A program made the position numbers and the translations under genes. DNA of 64,000 nucleotides, taken from contig NC_088296.1 in assembly GCF_032854445.1 (NCBI RefSeq), positions 8,220,706 to 8,284,705 on the forward strand, in the 5' to 3' direction. The notes under the pieces were generated by a model. The model saw only the letters and a list, made by a program, of their open reading frames with translations, was not told where the DNA came from and ran no database searches. Source of the stretch: Liolophura sinensis (lineage: Eukaryota > Mollusca > Polyplacophora > Chitonida > Chitonidae). Shown here one piece after another: positions 36,661 through 48,700 of the stretch. Each line of letters opens with the position of its first letter. Position 1 is the first letter of the stretch.

Positions 36661-39557
36661 TTTTACGAATGGGAACAGTATCATGTGTGAATAAAAATAT
36701 GTTGTCTGCACAGTGTGCGTATAATCTATCGTTGTTTTACAATTGATCTGCACATGGCATCTTGGTCCTCTCGATCTTAAGGTTGACAGTAGATAGTGTG
36801 CATTACAAAACACTTCCTATACAATAAAAAGAACAAGAACAATCTGCAACACATGAGAATTTAAAATTGCACTTAGCTTTAACGATAAAAAAAAATATCC
36901 CAATAAACACAATGTCGTTCTATAGAGATGTGCGTCCAAAGTGAAGTAAAACAACTTCACCCACAGTAAAGTTTTAAATAAATATCGTTAACCAGACTTG
37001 GACCAAAGCAAGACTGACTTCTCTTGGGCTAGCAATGCATTTGATGTGTCTTTTGTGGGATAGATTCGATAGGCGGTCAAAGAATAGGGGAATAAATGGG
37101 GTCATTCGCCCTTTTTTTATAGTTACTGACCCCATAAATTTACAAACTTGTTTCTGACTAGTAAACTTGCTGGAGTGAATCTTGTCGTTTGTTTGGTTAG
37201 AGCCTTCAATTAAAAGTCAGCCCAAGCATCTTAAGAAAGGAAATTATTGCTTGTTGCTAGTAGATAACAAGACCATTGTATATAAAGTAAAGTAAAGTTT
37301 TTTAAAATGCTCTTACTCGGTCGATACCTTCTTTTTGGAGAATGTTATCTCAAGTTTCAATATCTCATACGATTCCTCATGATATCATGACTACTAACTT
37401 AACCAGCTTGTTTCGTTCTAGTCTTCATGTAAAAGGCTCTGTTTGTTTGAGAATGTAAACATAAGCGTTATTTTACGCAGGGATAGTTTCAATTCAGACA
37501 ATTTAATTTTCTGTTTGTTGTTCGATGCTTGTTAGTCTCCAGGATTACTTCTCGAAGCCTTGGACTGGTGTTTTCCTGTCATTTTAAACTCTTTCGGCAT
37601 TCCGTGTATCTCAGTTTCAGAGGAAGTGTCAGTTAAGCACGTTTTCGAGCCAATCACAGCTAGGGATTCTGACAGGCTCGTCATCAAACCATGTGACTTC
37701 CACATGGAAACGCACGAGACACCACAGATCACCTAGTGTCAGGAGACATTCGGTAAGAAGAGACTTATTATGTGGCATGATATTCACAACTGTCTTACGG
37801 TGAGTTCGAAGGCCAAGCTGTTGGAGGAGACCGTGGGGCACTGGTTCGGCTTGGACCGAGGTCACGGGATTCCGCCAGCTACTCGTGAGAGGTTGAAGTG
37901 GTCAACGAGACCGCAAGCTGGGTGAAATCTACCGTGATGCTGAAGGTCACAAAATACACACAGTTGTTACAGAAGATCCAAGTAAATCCAAGACCCATAG
38001 CATTTTCAGTGCACACAGCGTAATTTTTTCAGTAATATTTCATTGTGTGTGTTTTTTTCCTCATGCAAACGCGGTGAGGTTTGCATGTGTAATGAAACCG
38101 AAAAAAAAAGGAAAAAATGCCAGGCATATGGACATAAAGTTAAAATTGTGTAAAATATAATTACTGAGACTTACTGTGTATTATTATGTTTTGGTAAAAT
38201 AATCTATTTACTCCAAAGACACTACGGTATTAAGAGACTTTACTCATATGTTTTCCCCACACACAACATGCCTGATTTCAGCGTACTGGCTCATCTCGGT
38301 GATGTGTGCATTTCAACTCATCACAGGACTCAGAACACTGGTTAGGAATGCGTTTTACCCTCCTGGAAATATGCCGACCACACAACGGATAAAACACTGT
38401 ATAGGTTACAATCAGTCCACGTTGATTTTAATCTGAGCTGAAATGCTTACGGCCTCTGACGCAATGCAGGTTTATACATTACTTTGTCGGTCTAGTTGTT
38501 GTTGATTAGATCGTTTCCATTTCGACAACATTTGGGCTAAGTCATTCACAGTACAGCGGGATCCTAACCATCAGTCCTGAAACAATTGTGGTCGGAGGTT
38601 AGAATAACAGTCGGCTCATGGTCGGCGTATAGTGGGCATATGATATACTGTCCATGAGACAACAATGGATGCAGGCTTGATGGTGAGGAACTGGCTGTAC
38701 TGTATATTTCAATATTAGTCTAATCGCTGAATTATTTTTATTTCACTGATCGAATTTACACCTTGCTCAAGAACTTTCCAAACCTATAAAGCTATCTGTG
38801 CTTGTATTATTAATGAGAAAATTCGTACAGGAATGTCCCTTTGAAAATGACTCTTTTTACAAGTTCCTCTTTATTTCCCCTTAGTCCTGTTCTCACTTGT
38901 GATCGTATTCGCTATGGGATTAGTCTTCGCTGAAGTGATCTATGGCGTTGAATCCATTAGCAAGTCGGAGGGCACAATCACATGATTGTACATTTGAGAT
39001 CCTTTTTTTTACCCTTTTTTTCAAAAGTTAAAACCTTTTCAGGATGCTTTGTGTTTTGGTATTGGGAGCTGAAATTGGAAGAACCATTTGCCTTATGATG
39101 CTATTGATTAAACTCAATATTAAATCCTGGGACCAACTGATAGATAGTTATTTTTGAAACATTTCGCATCTGTGTGGACTTTACCTTTCCAAATACAATG
39201 TTACGAGAAGTTTTTGACATGCTGTTTTTGTTAATTTCTGAATCATTACTACTCTTTGAAACTGAAGGCAAGGAGGGTTATTGACTCTCGACCTTGTCAT
39301 TGTCGACCAGCGTTGCCATCGGCCGGCACGTGCGTAACTGACTTAATAGGAATGCAAAAAAAAAAAAAAAAATACCCTGCGCCTGAGTCTTTATGTTGAG
39401 CCCGTTCGGTGAACCCAGGGCGTATTGACATGTGGTTCACAACGCCATGTGTGCCTCAATACATTCGTAGAACACTATAACTTGGACTTAACTGATCATA
39501 ATTTTATCCATACAAATTGAACATTTATTAAAGTGCTCAATAAACTGCTCATTACCA
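36661..39557. other. No gene recognised
   Basis: AT-rich. The longest frame (minus, 37,629-37,865, 78 residues) has mixed composition but no recognised motif, ATG context or splice partners. Left unassigned. Confidence 0.5.
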
Positions 39558-40228
39558 TTTTTTAGACTAAAAGTTGAACTGCAATTTAAATCCATCCTTG
39601 TTCCAGACGAGCAATTTTTGTCACTGGGAAAGTTCAAAGACGGTTTGTTGATATGTGCCTATGACAAAATGCCTGCAGGCGAAAACTTTTGTTTACATTG
39701 GGGTCCACCAGGTAAAAAAAAAATGACAAGGTTTTCCACCAAGGAAAAGCTACCCTTCTGTGGGTTCAGGAGGGATGTCAAGATGGACTAGCGTATGTGG
39801 TGCTTTCAAACCCAGATGTCATCAGCAAGGCGAATCCCCAAAAGAAAACTGGAGAACATATTTGGAATAGTGTGTTGAAGAAACCTGAGTGTATCGTTTA
39901 GAATTCCCGCTGCCAGTTTATTGTCGCAGGTTCGGCAAAATATAATATCTTCGTATTAGAGGAAGATGGAGAGTTTTTGTCAACTATGAAAGTATCTGTT
40001 CCCAAACAATTTGAAGAAAAACTTAACAAGTGTAACAGAATAGCCATTGACGAGGACAACAGGATTTATGTCTCTGGTCCATTTTCTAGTAATGTTCCTG
40101 TGTTTACTGAGGATTTTAGGTTTGAGCGGCTGTTCCCAACATTTAGTGCATCTGCGGATGGAATATCTTGTCTTCTCGTCCATAGCAGTTCACTGTACGT
40201 CGCTCAAGGAGGCATTATTTCCTCTTAA
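39558..40228 (+). pseudogene. Beta-propeller (NHL/SMP-30-like) fragment, broken
   Basis: Coding-like from ~39,560 to the stop at 40,226-40,228, with a possible acceptor ccattttttag just before it. Blade-like strings: FLSLGKFKDGLLICAYDK, NIFVLEEDGEFLSTM, NRIAIDEDNRIYVSGP followed by VPVFTEDFRFERLFPTF, LVHSSSLYVAQ. The ID-x-DN-x-IYVS and V-x-VF pairs are typical of NHL-type blades, as in TRIM-like and other propeller proteins. A frame change is needed at the A run 39,713-39,723, and TAG at 39,899-39,901 is in frame, so this looks like a pseudogene or a retained fragment. Exact family not assigned. Confidence 0.5.
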
Positions 40229-40974
40229 CTGGGGAATTCCATAGGCAAAAGTAGGAGCGTTTCTCAACTTACTTAACAACTTTACGTCTCTAATAAAGAA
40301 TTCTTTTATTTTTTTAAACTTCTTCCAAGATAAATGTTGGATCAGTGCTTGACGGAAAAGCCAATTCAACGTAATAACAGTTCTCACAACTATACCCTGT
40401 TATATACACAAGAAAAAATATGGCTGTACTATCTGGTCCGGACGATGGTATCCTAACCTGATAATTGAACAGAAAGTCTAAGAGATTATTATGTTCCTTG
40501 AGTACATTTTTATGTTATTCTGGACACATTGTTTTACTTTCACGCATTTGCTATGTTAATGCAACATAACTGTGCTCCGCACAATCATCAAAACATCATC
40601 CTGCAGAGTTACTTCTGCTGTGGCAGTCTTAGGCAAATTCAGAGTGACCATACTAAACCCGGCAGTGCCTTTTAAACGTGTAGGTGCTCTATAGAATGAT
40701 ATAAATCTAAATTTCTTTTTGCACAGTGATCAGATTATTTAGAAAAAAAACCTTCTTGAAACGAAAGTCAGAAATGTCTGCTTGTCATCTCAAAGATGAT
40801 ATCATGCAAGTGTTGATGATCGGGGCGACGTTTTCGACAGTTCGTGACAATACATGCAGTTCACTGGTTAACTGGTAACTTGGTACGTTAAGACCAGAAG
40901 AATAAACACGAGTCAAAAGAACTTACTTTGACACTTATTCAGGTTTGACTGACGTAGAAAATTTACTCAGGCTT

Positions 40975-41075
40975 TACTTAAAGTTTGAGCGGCTCTTCCC
41001 AACATATGTAGCATCCACAAATGGAATATCGTCTTCTCGCCCATAGCAGGTCGCTGTAGGTCGTTCAAGGTGGTA
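40975..41075 (+). pseudogene. Second, shorter copy of the propeller fragment
   Basis: The stretch from agtttgagcggctcttccca onward matches 40,120-40,215 of the fragment upstream with many changes and short deletions. It has no open frame of its own, so a decayed partial duplication. Confidence 0.55.
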
Positions 41076-41289
41076 GGATTTTCATACATCCCTTCACTTG
41101 CATTCTTCGAACATTCTAAATAAAGCGTCTTAGATGAACATAATAATTAGCTTGTAGGCTACAGTGGGTGTTTCGGGAAGTCATTAATCGAGTTTTAAGC
41201 TGAAGCTCCTTCTTCACTGCTATGTATACTTCACCTTCCGCTCGTATAACTTGACGGCTTACGGCTTACGTCGTCTTTGAAGTCTATGT

Positions 41290-41552
41290 TCCTGACTCCC
41301 TCGCTTGGCGTTCAACATGAAGGGGATAGTGCAACGACTGGCTGACCCGTATTAGTATAATGGTTCGGGCGGGAGTTGCCTTCGATAATTCGTCTCAGTG
41401 AAGCAGCACTAGATAAAAGAGCGGTGGAAATCAGTCCTGCAACAAGGAGGCACATTACACGTACATGCACCCTAAGGATTCCATCGTCGTCATATGACTG
41501 AAAAATTGTTGAGGACGACGTTAAACCCCCGGCACTCACTCACTCACTCACA
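41290..41552 (+). repeat. SINE-B, 5'-truncated
   Basis: Begins at cttggcgttcaacatgaagg and runs to the cactcactcac end. The tRNA-like head is missing. Confidence 0.8.
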
Positions 41553-43009
41553 GCCAAATTCCGTAATATAGAAATGGAAATAGCCCGAAATACTATGTTG
41601 TGTATGCAAAGCTAGAATAATTTGTTCAGTAAATGCAATCCGATTTTAACAAATTACATTTCTGCAGTGCCATTTTATATTACTCTGCCTTGTTGTTGTA
41701 CGTTAACACAAGGATTACGTTAAAATAACAAATAGGTAGTATGCAAAATTATTAGCAGCATTAGTATTTTTTGTTTCATCTGAATAATTTGCTAAATGGA
41801 AGTCGCAGAACTAGTTTTGCTGTGTATGCCGATAGAGGAGTGTTTAATGGCCATACCGAAGCCAAACGTTGTTATAACTACAGACTGAATTAATGAGAAC
41901 AAATCTAACTGACCTTTAAGAAAAAGTCTGTAATCTATGTTTTATTTTGCACGACTTCTGAGGCTCAGATTCCCATAGTTTACAACAAAAATTTAGGCAA
42001 AGAATACATTATTCGCATTAAACCCTTCCGAAACGGAGATCTAGAAAAGAGCGAGTAAAGTTTTTCATCTCATTAATAACATGCGACTTTTGTTGATTGA
42101 GGCGAGTTATGTATAATTTCCACATTATTTTTTCAAGAGTAACTGCTGTGTGAAGACTCGATGTCTTAAAAGCAGAATTAAATGATAAGAATTGGGACCT
42201 GAATGGCTTTTCAAAACTGTACAAACATTGCAATGTATTAAAACCGATGTCATGACACGGAAAGAAAAGTTTTCTGTAGTTTTCAATTGTGCCCGGTGTG
42301 ACGTCATGTAAAAGCAGTTGGGATCACACATCGCTGACGTATGGCTACAAATGCTGTCATACTTCCAAACGCACATAACGTCATTTCGGCATAACATGTA
42401 TAGCTGTCGTACTGGACATCACATCTGACTCATCATCACATAAGGAATATTCTCACGTCACATCAGAAAATTTTGCTTTTTGGAACTCTTGACTCGTTAT
42501 CGCTTTGAAACGTGGTGTTAACTCTGCTCTCTAGGGTATCTCCCATGTCTTTTTAATATTTCCGCCCGGATTATCTAAGGACTGAAGAAGCACTTTGAGC
42601 AAAATGTTAGGGGTAGCACCTTAAAAAGTACAGCAGATATTGAGCTTATCGCTTTCACACTTGTACGTGTAGCACAATAATACGAGGGGATTCGGTGTGT
42701 CCATGTTGAATGCCGTAAATCACTAAATTACTGACTTTGTGTATTGTGTATTAGAATTCATGTTAAACAAGCTCGGTAGATGGCACAAGATTCAAACACA
42801 ACATTTAACACCATATTCGCCAGAATGCAGCACGTGCAGCTGCTAATATGAAGCGGAATATTGCGTTGCAATGTTGTACCAACCTTACTAAAACAACATT
42901 CAGCTGATTATAGACACATCTAGAGCACGAAAGTGACATGTATAACAGCGAAGAAACACACTTTACCTTTTTACTGAAAACATAAGATATGCTTTCAAAT
43001 TTCGAACGA
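41553..43009. other. No gene seen
   Basis: AT-rich sequence with no recognised repeat, motif or convincing frame on either strand. Confidence 0.5.
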
Positions 43010-43740
43010 GTTTAGCGCCCAAAACACTTTCTTGAAATGGGTGTTCTTTTACCTACAACCGGCTGTTTTGGAAAGGCTTTCTTGACACCGCAGAAAATAG
43101 CAGATGATCTAAGACGGCATTAAATATTAAGAAAGAGGTGTCGTTTAATCGCCTTTCCAGGGTGTCTGCGATTTACACTTTGTGTTTTCTGACTCTAAAA
43201 GTGGTCCTAGAACGCCTCTTTTGAACTAAGCTAATGGCATTTTTGAGAAGGCAATTTTGACAATGTAGCAAATAGCACGCGGTCTAAGATGGCATTAGAT
43301 AAGAAGAATAAAAAACACATTGTCGTGTAGTCGCCTTTCCAACCCTATAGGTGGGATTATAAAGCCAGTTTTAAACTAAGCTGATGGCTGTTTTGAGAAG
43401 GCATTTTTGACAATGTGGCAAGTAGCACACGGTCAAAGACTGCATTAAATTCGAAAGAAAAAACAACACACTACCGTGTAATTGCCTTTCCAGGGCGACT
43501 GCGACTTGCACTGTATGTTTTGCGGCCCTATACGTGGGTGTATGAAGCCTGTTTTCAACTAAGTTAATGGCTGTTTTGAGAAGGCATTTTCGACAATGTA
43601 ACAAGTTGCAGACCGTCTAGGATGGCATTAGATAAGAGAAATTAACAACACACTGCCGCGTAATCGCCTTTCCAGGGCGCCCGCGACTTGCACTGTATGT
43701 TTTCTGATAACATAAGAGGCCCTATAAAGCCTGTGTTGGA
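43010..43740. repeat. ~180-bp tandem array, four diverged copies
   Basis: Units share atggctgttttgagaaggca, gacaatgt.gcaa.tagca and taatcgcctttccagggcg blocks, in that order. Internal deletions make unit length vary (about 130-185 bp). Short minus-strand frames over it are repeat-derived. Confidence 0.8.
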
Positions 43741-44039
43741 AACTTGTGCCATATTTACCGAGCCCATTTGTAAAGAAAGCACTCCTAAAATATTCTACAT
43801 GTTCATTTCGCTTGTTGTTTGTCCAAAACGAGGCCACCATATTACCTGTAACAATGAAACTCATTTCTAAATTCACTCATTTCTACCAACTCAAGGTATT
43901 GCAAGATGTATATCTTGAAAATAGCATGTCTTTACTCGTGTTTTATTTTAGGCGAATTGCATTGTTCGGTTTCCGAATCTTCCGTACGATAGCTCTTTTT
44001 TCCATAGCCATAGTTTCCGTCTTTCCAGTTATATAAAAT

Positions 44040-44735
44040 GACTGAACGCAATTGATTTTCCATGAACATTTGAGATGCTCAACACTGGATGATCAACCGT
44101 TCTTCTGTCCCGGAACTCTTTCGGCACGATTTGGAATTCAGTCTAGTTTATCTTCCTTAGGGTATACATGCGTTTGAATTATAAGCGCTGTATTAGCTTT
44201 GAACGGTTTCAGATAAAGCATACGTTTACACTGTATGCTTATTTTTGTCAATATTTATTTGATCTATGTGATTGATGTGAAGCCGTATTTGAAGCCGAAC
44301 TTATTATAAATGTTTCATATATACGACGGCGGCCAGTACTATGGTGGAAGAAAACCTGGCAGAGCCCGGGCGAAACCCACGACTATCTGCAGATTCCTGA
44401 GAGACCTTCCTAGAGGTTTTGCCTACCAGTGTCAACAACACCCACGGAGGTGGTAAGATGTGCATAGTTTTCAGTGATGTCCGAAACTCAAGTGTATGAC
44501 TATACATGTACTTTATCTTCTCTGGAATAGTTCTGTATTGAAACATGAACGATTCCTCCAAGAGGATGAGCGCAAAGAACTTTAAAAGGTTCCATGCGGC
44601 ACCTTTTTGTAAAGAGCATGTATTATTTTATCTTTATACTCAATAGGAATTCACGTGCAAGTTCTGGAATTTAGTCAGGGGAGTGTGGAGAAACTAAACG
44701 TTTGTTTATTATTCATTTATTTATTTAATATGTAC
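44040..44735. repeat. Half-unit (U0) of the C1q-gene tandem array
   Basis: Matches the second half of each ~1.3-kb unit in order: gatgatcaaccg, cttggaattcagtctagttt, a SINE-A relic (44,280-44,400), ggaattcacgtgcaagttct. It lies beyond the terminal C1q exon (downstream in transcription), unlike the seven units upstream. No Gly-rich exon in it. Confidence 0.85.
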
Positions 44736-44820
44736 TTTTCGCCGTACTGAATAATATTCCACGTATACGCCGGCGGTCAGCATTATGGTGGTTGGAAACC
44801 GGACAGAGCCCATGGGAAAA
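44715..44820 (-). repeat. SINE-A fragment
   Basis: Tail and first part of the core only, from an AAAT-type tail to gcattatggtggttggaaac. Confidence 0.7.
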
Positions 44821-45193
44821 CCATGTAACGTCCGATGTTTGTTTATATAACAATGTCCATTTAACCACAGCGAACTGCACCGTGTCCAAAATTTTCTATA
44901 TGTCTTGGGTTAAAATCGCTAAGAAACCCATAATACTTGTAAATCTCGTTGTAGATAGTAGTTTCTTGTATACATTTTCTCATCAAATAGAGTAAATACC
45001 AACAATAAACATCTCATAATAGAAACAAAATACTGATTAAGAATTGCAAGTTAGTTTAATTCCAGCTCAAAAAAAAATTAATAAAATACAAAAAGCATTG
45101 TGACATTATAATTTCATTACTGCAGATATTAAAATTTATATGTAGTAATCAAATTACTTAACAGATGAGTTTGGCGAAGAGGACAGATTATGT

Positions 45194-45726
45194 TTACCCA
45201 TGTTTATCCATGGGTACAGCTCGTGGGATTTTAAGATCTGTGAATCTACCCGGTTTAACCAGAGACACGCTAAAGCTACAGAAACCGTTATTCTTACAGC
45301 CAATGATGGTTCCTTCACGACCGTTGACACTGAGCCGGTCAAACTGGTCAAGGTAGAGGACGGCGGAGTTGGATGCCGCGACACAATTACCTTCTGCCTT
45401 GGCGGAGTTCACGACTTGTCCGTTCTGGGTCAGATCCACATGGGCCTCTTTAGTGCTACCTTTCTTGCTTTGTACGTGGTAGTTAACGGAATAGATTCCT
45501 GGCACGGGAGCGGTGAAGACACCGTATTCCTTGTTGTATCCGCCATTGATGTTTGTGATGATGTGGTTAAAGCCAACAGGTGTGGGTTTGTAGAAGTACT
45601 GGTCAGTGGTTCTGACCACAGATGTGGCCACGGCGTCCTGAGGGTTAACGTATACTTCCAGCTGAGGCAGTTTTCGGGGAAGTCGGCCAAAAGGTCTACC
45701 TTGCCCGGCACCTGCCTGATTGGTTC
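45194..45726 (-). CDS. C1q gene, exon 8 (linker and C1q domain)
   Basis: 533 nt, phase 1, acceptor attttacag. The linker is Gly/Pro/Arg-rich (GQGRPFGRLPRKLPQLEVY). The C1q domain shows GGYNKEYGVFTAPVPGIYSV, the signature aromatic and Gly-Val-Phe-x-Ala-Pro pattern, NSAVLYLDQFDRLSV, and FCSFSVSLVKP near the end. Stop TAA at 45,194-45,196. A TTTAAT string at 45,054-45,059 (ATTAAA on the coding strand) is a possible poly(A) signal. Confidence 0.85.
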
Positions 45727-48700
45727 CTGTAAAATGCGAGTAACCCGATTGAGAAGCAGACGTACTGTGTCATAAACACTGAAGGATGAGACATATTTTG
45801 TTATCGAGAACTGATATGCTGGCATGGTACACAATTCGAATGGTGACTTAACTTTGATTCGCCTGAGTTAAATACCTTGCGTCTTTCCAACATCACTAAA
45901 AACCGTTGACGGCTTCTCATAGCAAAATTCTGTCCTATTTTATTGTATTTTGTGTACTTTCTTAATCCTTTGGTGGTTTGTGTTCTGCGTCGTTTTGGGG
46001 AATTGGCCTTGCGAGTATTGATCTGGAACATCCTTATTCGTTGACGAGTTGTATACGAATACCTGTTTCCACGCATAGATAAGAATTAACAAAATAGTAT
46101 AATATGTACATGCGTGATCGATCATAAAAGACCGATCATTTAGTGTTAGACTTCGTCATATGTCCCATGTAATCGGTCGCTTCCCGTAAGTTTTCCTTGA
46201 GGGAAGTTCACACATGAATAATTCAAATAGCTGTACCCAAAATTTCCATCAGGATTGAAGACGCTAAAAGATAGGTTGAAGTTGGTGACGAACCGTAAAT
46301 TGTGTACTGTTATTGCGTGGGAGGAATCAAAGACGTTTTGCTAACCACCCCCTCCCCACTTCCACACCACCTCCCTGGTGGTTGTACCATGATGATTAGG
46401 TGTTACATGCAGCGACAACAGTGAAAGTAAGCTAGTGTCATTTGAGACAGATAAACATGTACAATGCTGTAGATAAAAAGAATAGTGTACATGCGATCCT
46501 ATGACAGAGTATGGCATCAGTGATTGCTAACATATGCTTCAGTGGATGGGAACACACATTTTCTGCACAAAAAGAAACAGATACCAACGAAAACTTGGTG
46601 CCATGGCTAAAAAGTAAAGGTTTCTGGGGCCCATTAATCAGGAGAACCCCACCAATGTGGTCGCTGTGAGTTCTAGCCCAGCTCATTGTGCTTGCTCTCC
46701 AGCTGTATCTTAAAAATTTTGACTATCAAAGTGTGGATGGTCGTGGGTTTCTCCCAGGTTTCCTTCCACCGTAAGTCATACATGTAAGTCATACATGTAA
46801 AATATTCTCGGTGTTAAAGTACGGAGTACGGAGTTAAACACCAATCAGATAATTTTCTAAGATATCAAAATAGAATAAGACTTCTTTTCCTAGTTCTGCT
46901 CTGGTATCGATCCTTATTACATTTCTACATTACATTATTACAAAAAAACAATGCCCAATGCTTCTGGATTATTGAGTGTGGCAATGTTTAGCTACATTCT
47001 ATCTTATTGACAGCCTTGCAAAAGTGGACAGACTCTTTCCGTTCTAGTTACAGGCTCTGCAGTTGTTAGGGGCTTCAAGCCACCTAGGCGGCCAGTTTTG
47101 GTTAAAGTTAGAAATTTAACAGCTATTTTCTTTAAAACTTAACGTTTGATTGACTTGAAATTAAACGTACGTTACCACTGTTCACTGGATACTATTTGGA
47201 AGAAAGAATGCAATGTTTATGCAAAGTAAAGCTGATACACTGTAAGATATATCACGTGATTACTTTTTTTGAATTTTGAATTTCAATATTCTAAATATCC
47301 TGTCTGTGGTAGTCTGACGTCATGATCAAAAATCCGGTCTTATTTTTCCTCTGCAATTTTTTGTAGCAAATTTCGATCACACTACGAAATGTGCAATTTC
47401 CACCACGTTCAAAGATCTCATGGGAGAAAAGCGTGAAAACTGTAAAGATGAAATCACTAAGTGTAAATACATGTACTCTAAGTGTGCTAATAACGTTGAG
47501 CTGTGTTCAAAAAGAGGGGACATGCACATCTTCAAATATTGTCCAAAGATATATTTACCTCGTTTGACACATCTACATATACTTGCTATGCGGTGTTACA
47601 ATACTCTAATGATTACGAAAAATGTAGACTTTCTAATTAGGCTGGTTATGAATCTATACATGGACACCATTAAGGTAACCGGAAGTAACACCAAATGGGT
47701 CAGCAATACCGGCTTAAACACCGGAATCGCTGCTTTAACAGCTATATTTATCTTTAGAACTGTCATTTGTCTTAATGTTACATTCTTCGTGGTTTTTAAT
47801 ATGCCAGTCAGATAAACCTTACCTGTGCCAGCACCTACACCACCTCCGTGACCACCAGCACCTACACCACCTCCGTGACCACCAGCGCCTTGAACAGCGG
47901 GGAGACCTGATTATTAAGCAGACACATTTTGTTAAAAACAGTGAGAAAGGAGACGTATAAAAAACTAACACATTGATTTTCTATGAACATTTGAGATGTT
48001 CAACACTGGATAATCAACCGATCTTCGCTCCCGGAACTCTCTTGGCACGACTTGGAATTCAGTCTAGTTTATTTTCCTTAGGGTATACGTGTGTCTGAAT
48101 AATAAGCGCTCTATTGGCTTTGTGCGGTTTCAGATAAAGCATAGGTTTACATTGTATCCTTATTTTTGTCTAGATTTTGTTTGATTTATGTGATTGTTGT
48201 GAAGCCGTACTTGAAGCTGTACTTATTATAAATATTTCCTTTATACGAAGGCGGCCAGCATTATGGTGGAAGGAAACCCACCAAAGCTCGGGGAAAACCC
48301 ACGACCATCCGCAGTTTGCTGACAGACCTTCCCACGTAAGACTGGAGATATTTTGTTTACAAGTGGCAAAAAGTGTTTACAACACCCACAAAGGCGGTAA
48401 GAATAGTTAATAATAGTTTTCAGCGATATCCGAAACACAAGTGTATGAATACACGTCTTTGATATTTTCTGGAAAAGTTCTGTGTTGAAACATGAAAGGT
48501 TCCACCGAACGCACGAGCGCAAAAAAGTCCATAAAAGGTTCCATGCAGCGCCTTTCTCGTTGAGAGTGTGTATTATTCTATCTTTGTACTATATAGGAAT
48601 TCACGTGGAAGTCACGGAATTAGTCAGGCGAGTGTTTAGAAAGTAAAAGGCTTCTGTATTATTTGTTAATTCATTCGATATGTACAATATGAAAATGTGC

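Noticed and set aside
37532-37865. Two overlapping minus-strand frames of 66 and 78 codons
   Set aside because: No motif, no splice partner, no paralog in the window. Kept as unassigned rather than called a gene.
45200-45775. Plus-strand frame of 191 codons over the C1q exon
   Set aside because: It is a shadow of the minus-strand C1q domain, which has clear family motifs, splice sites and a signal exon.
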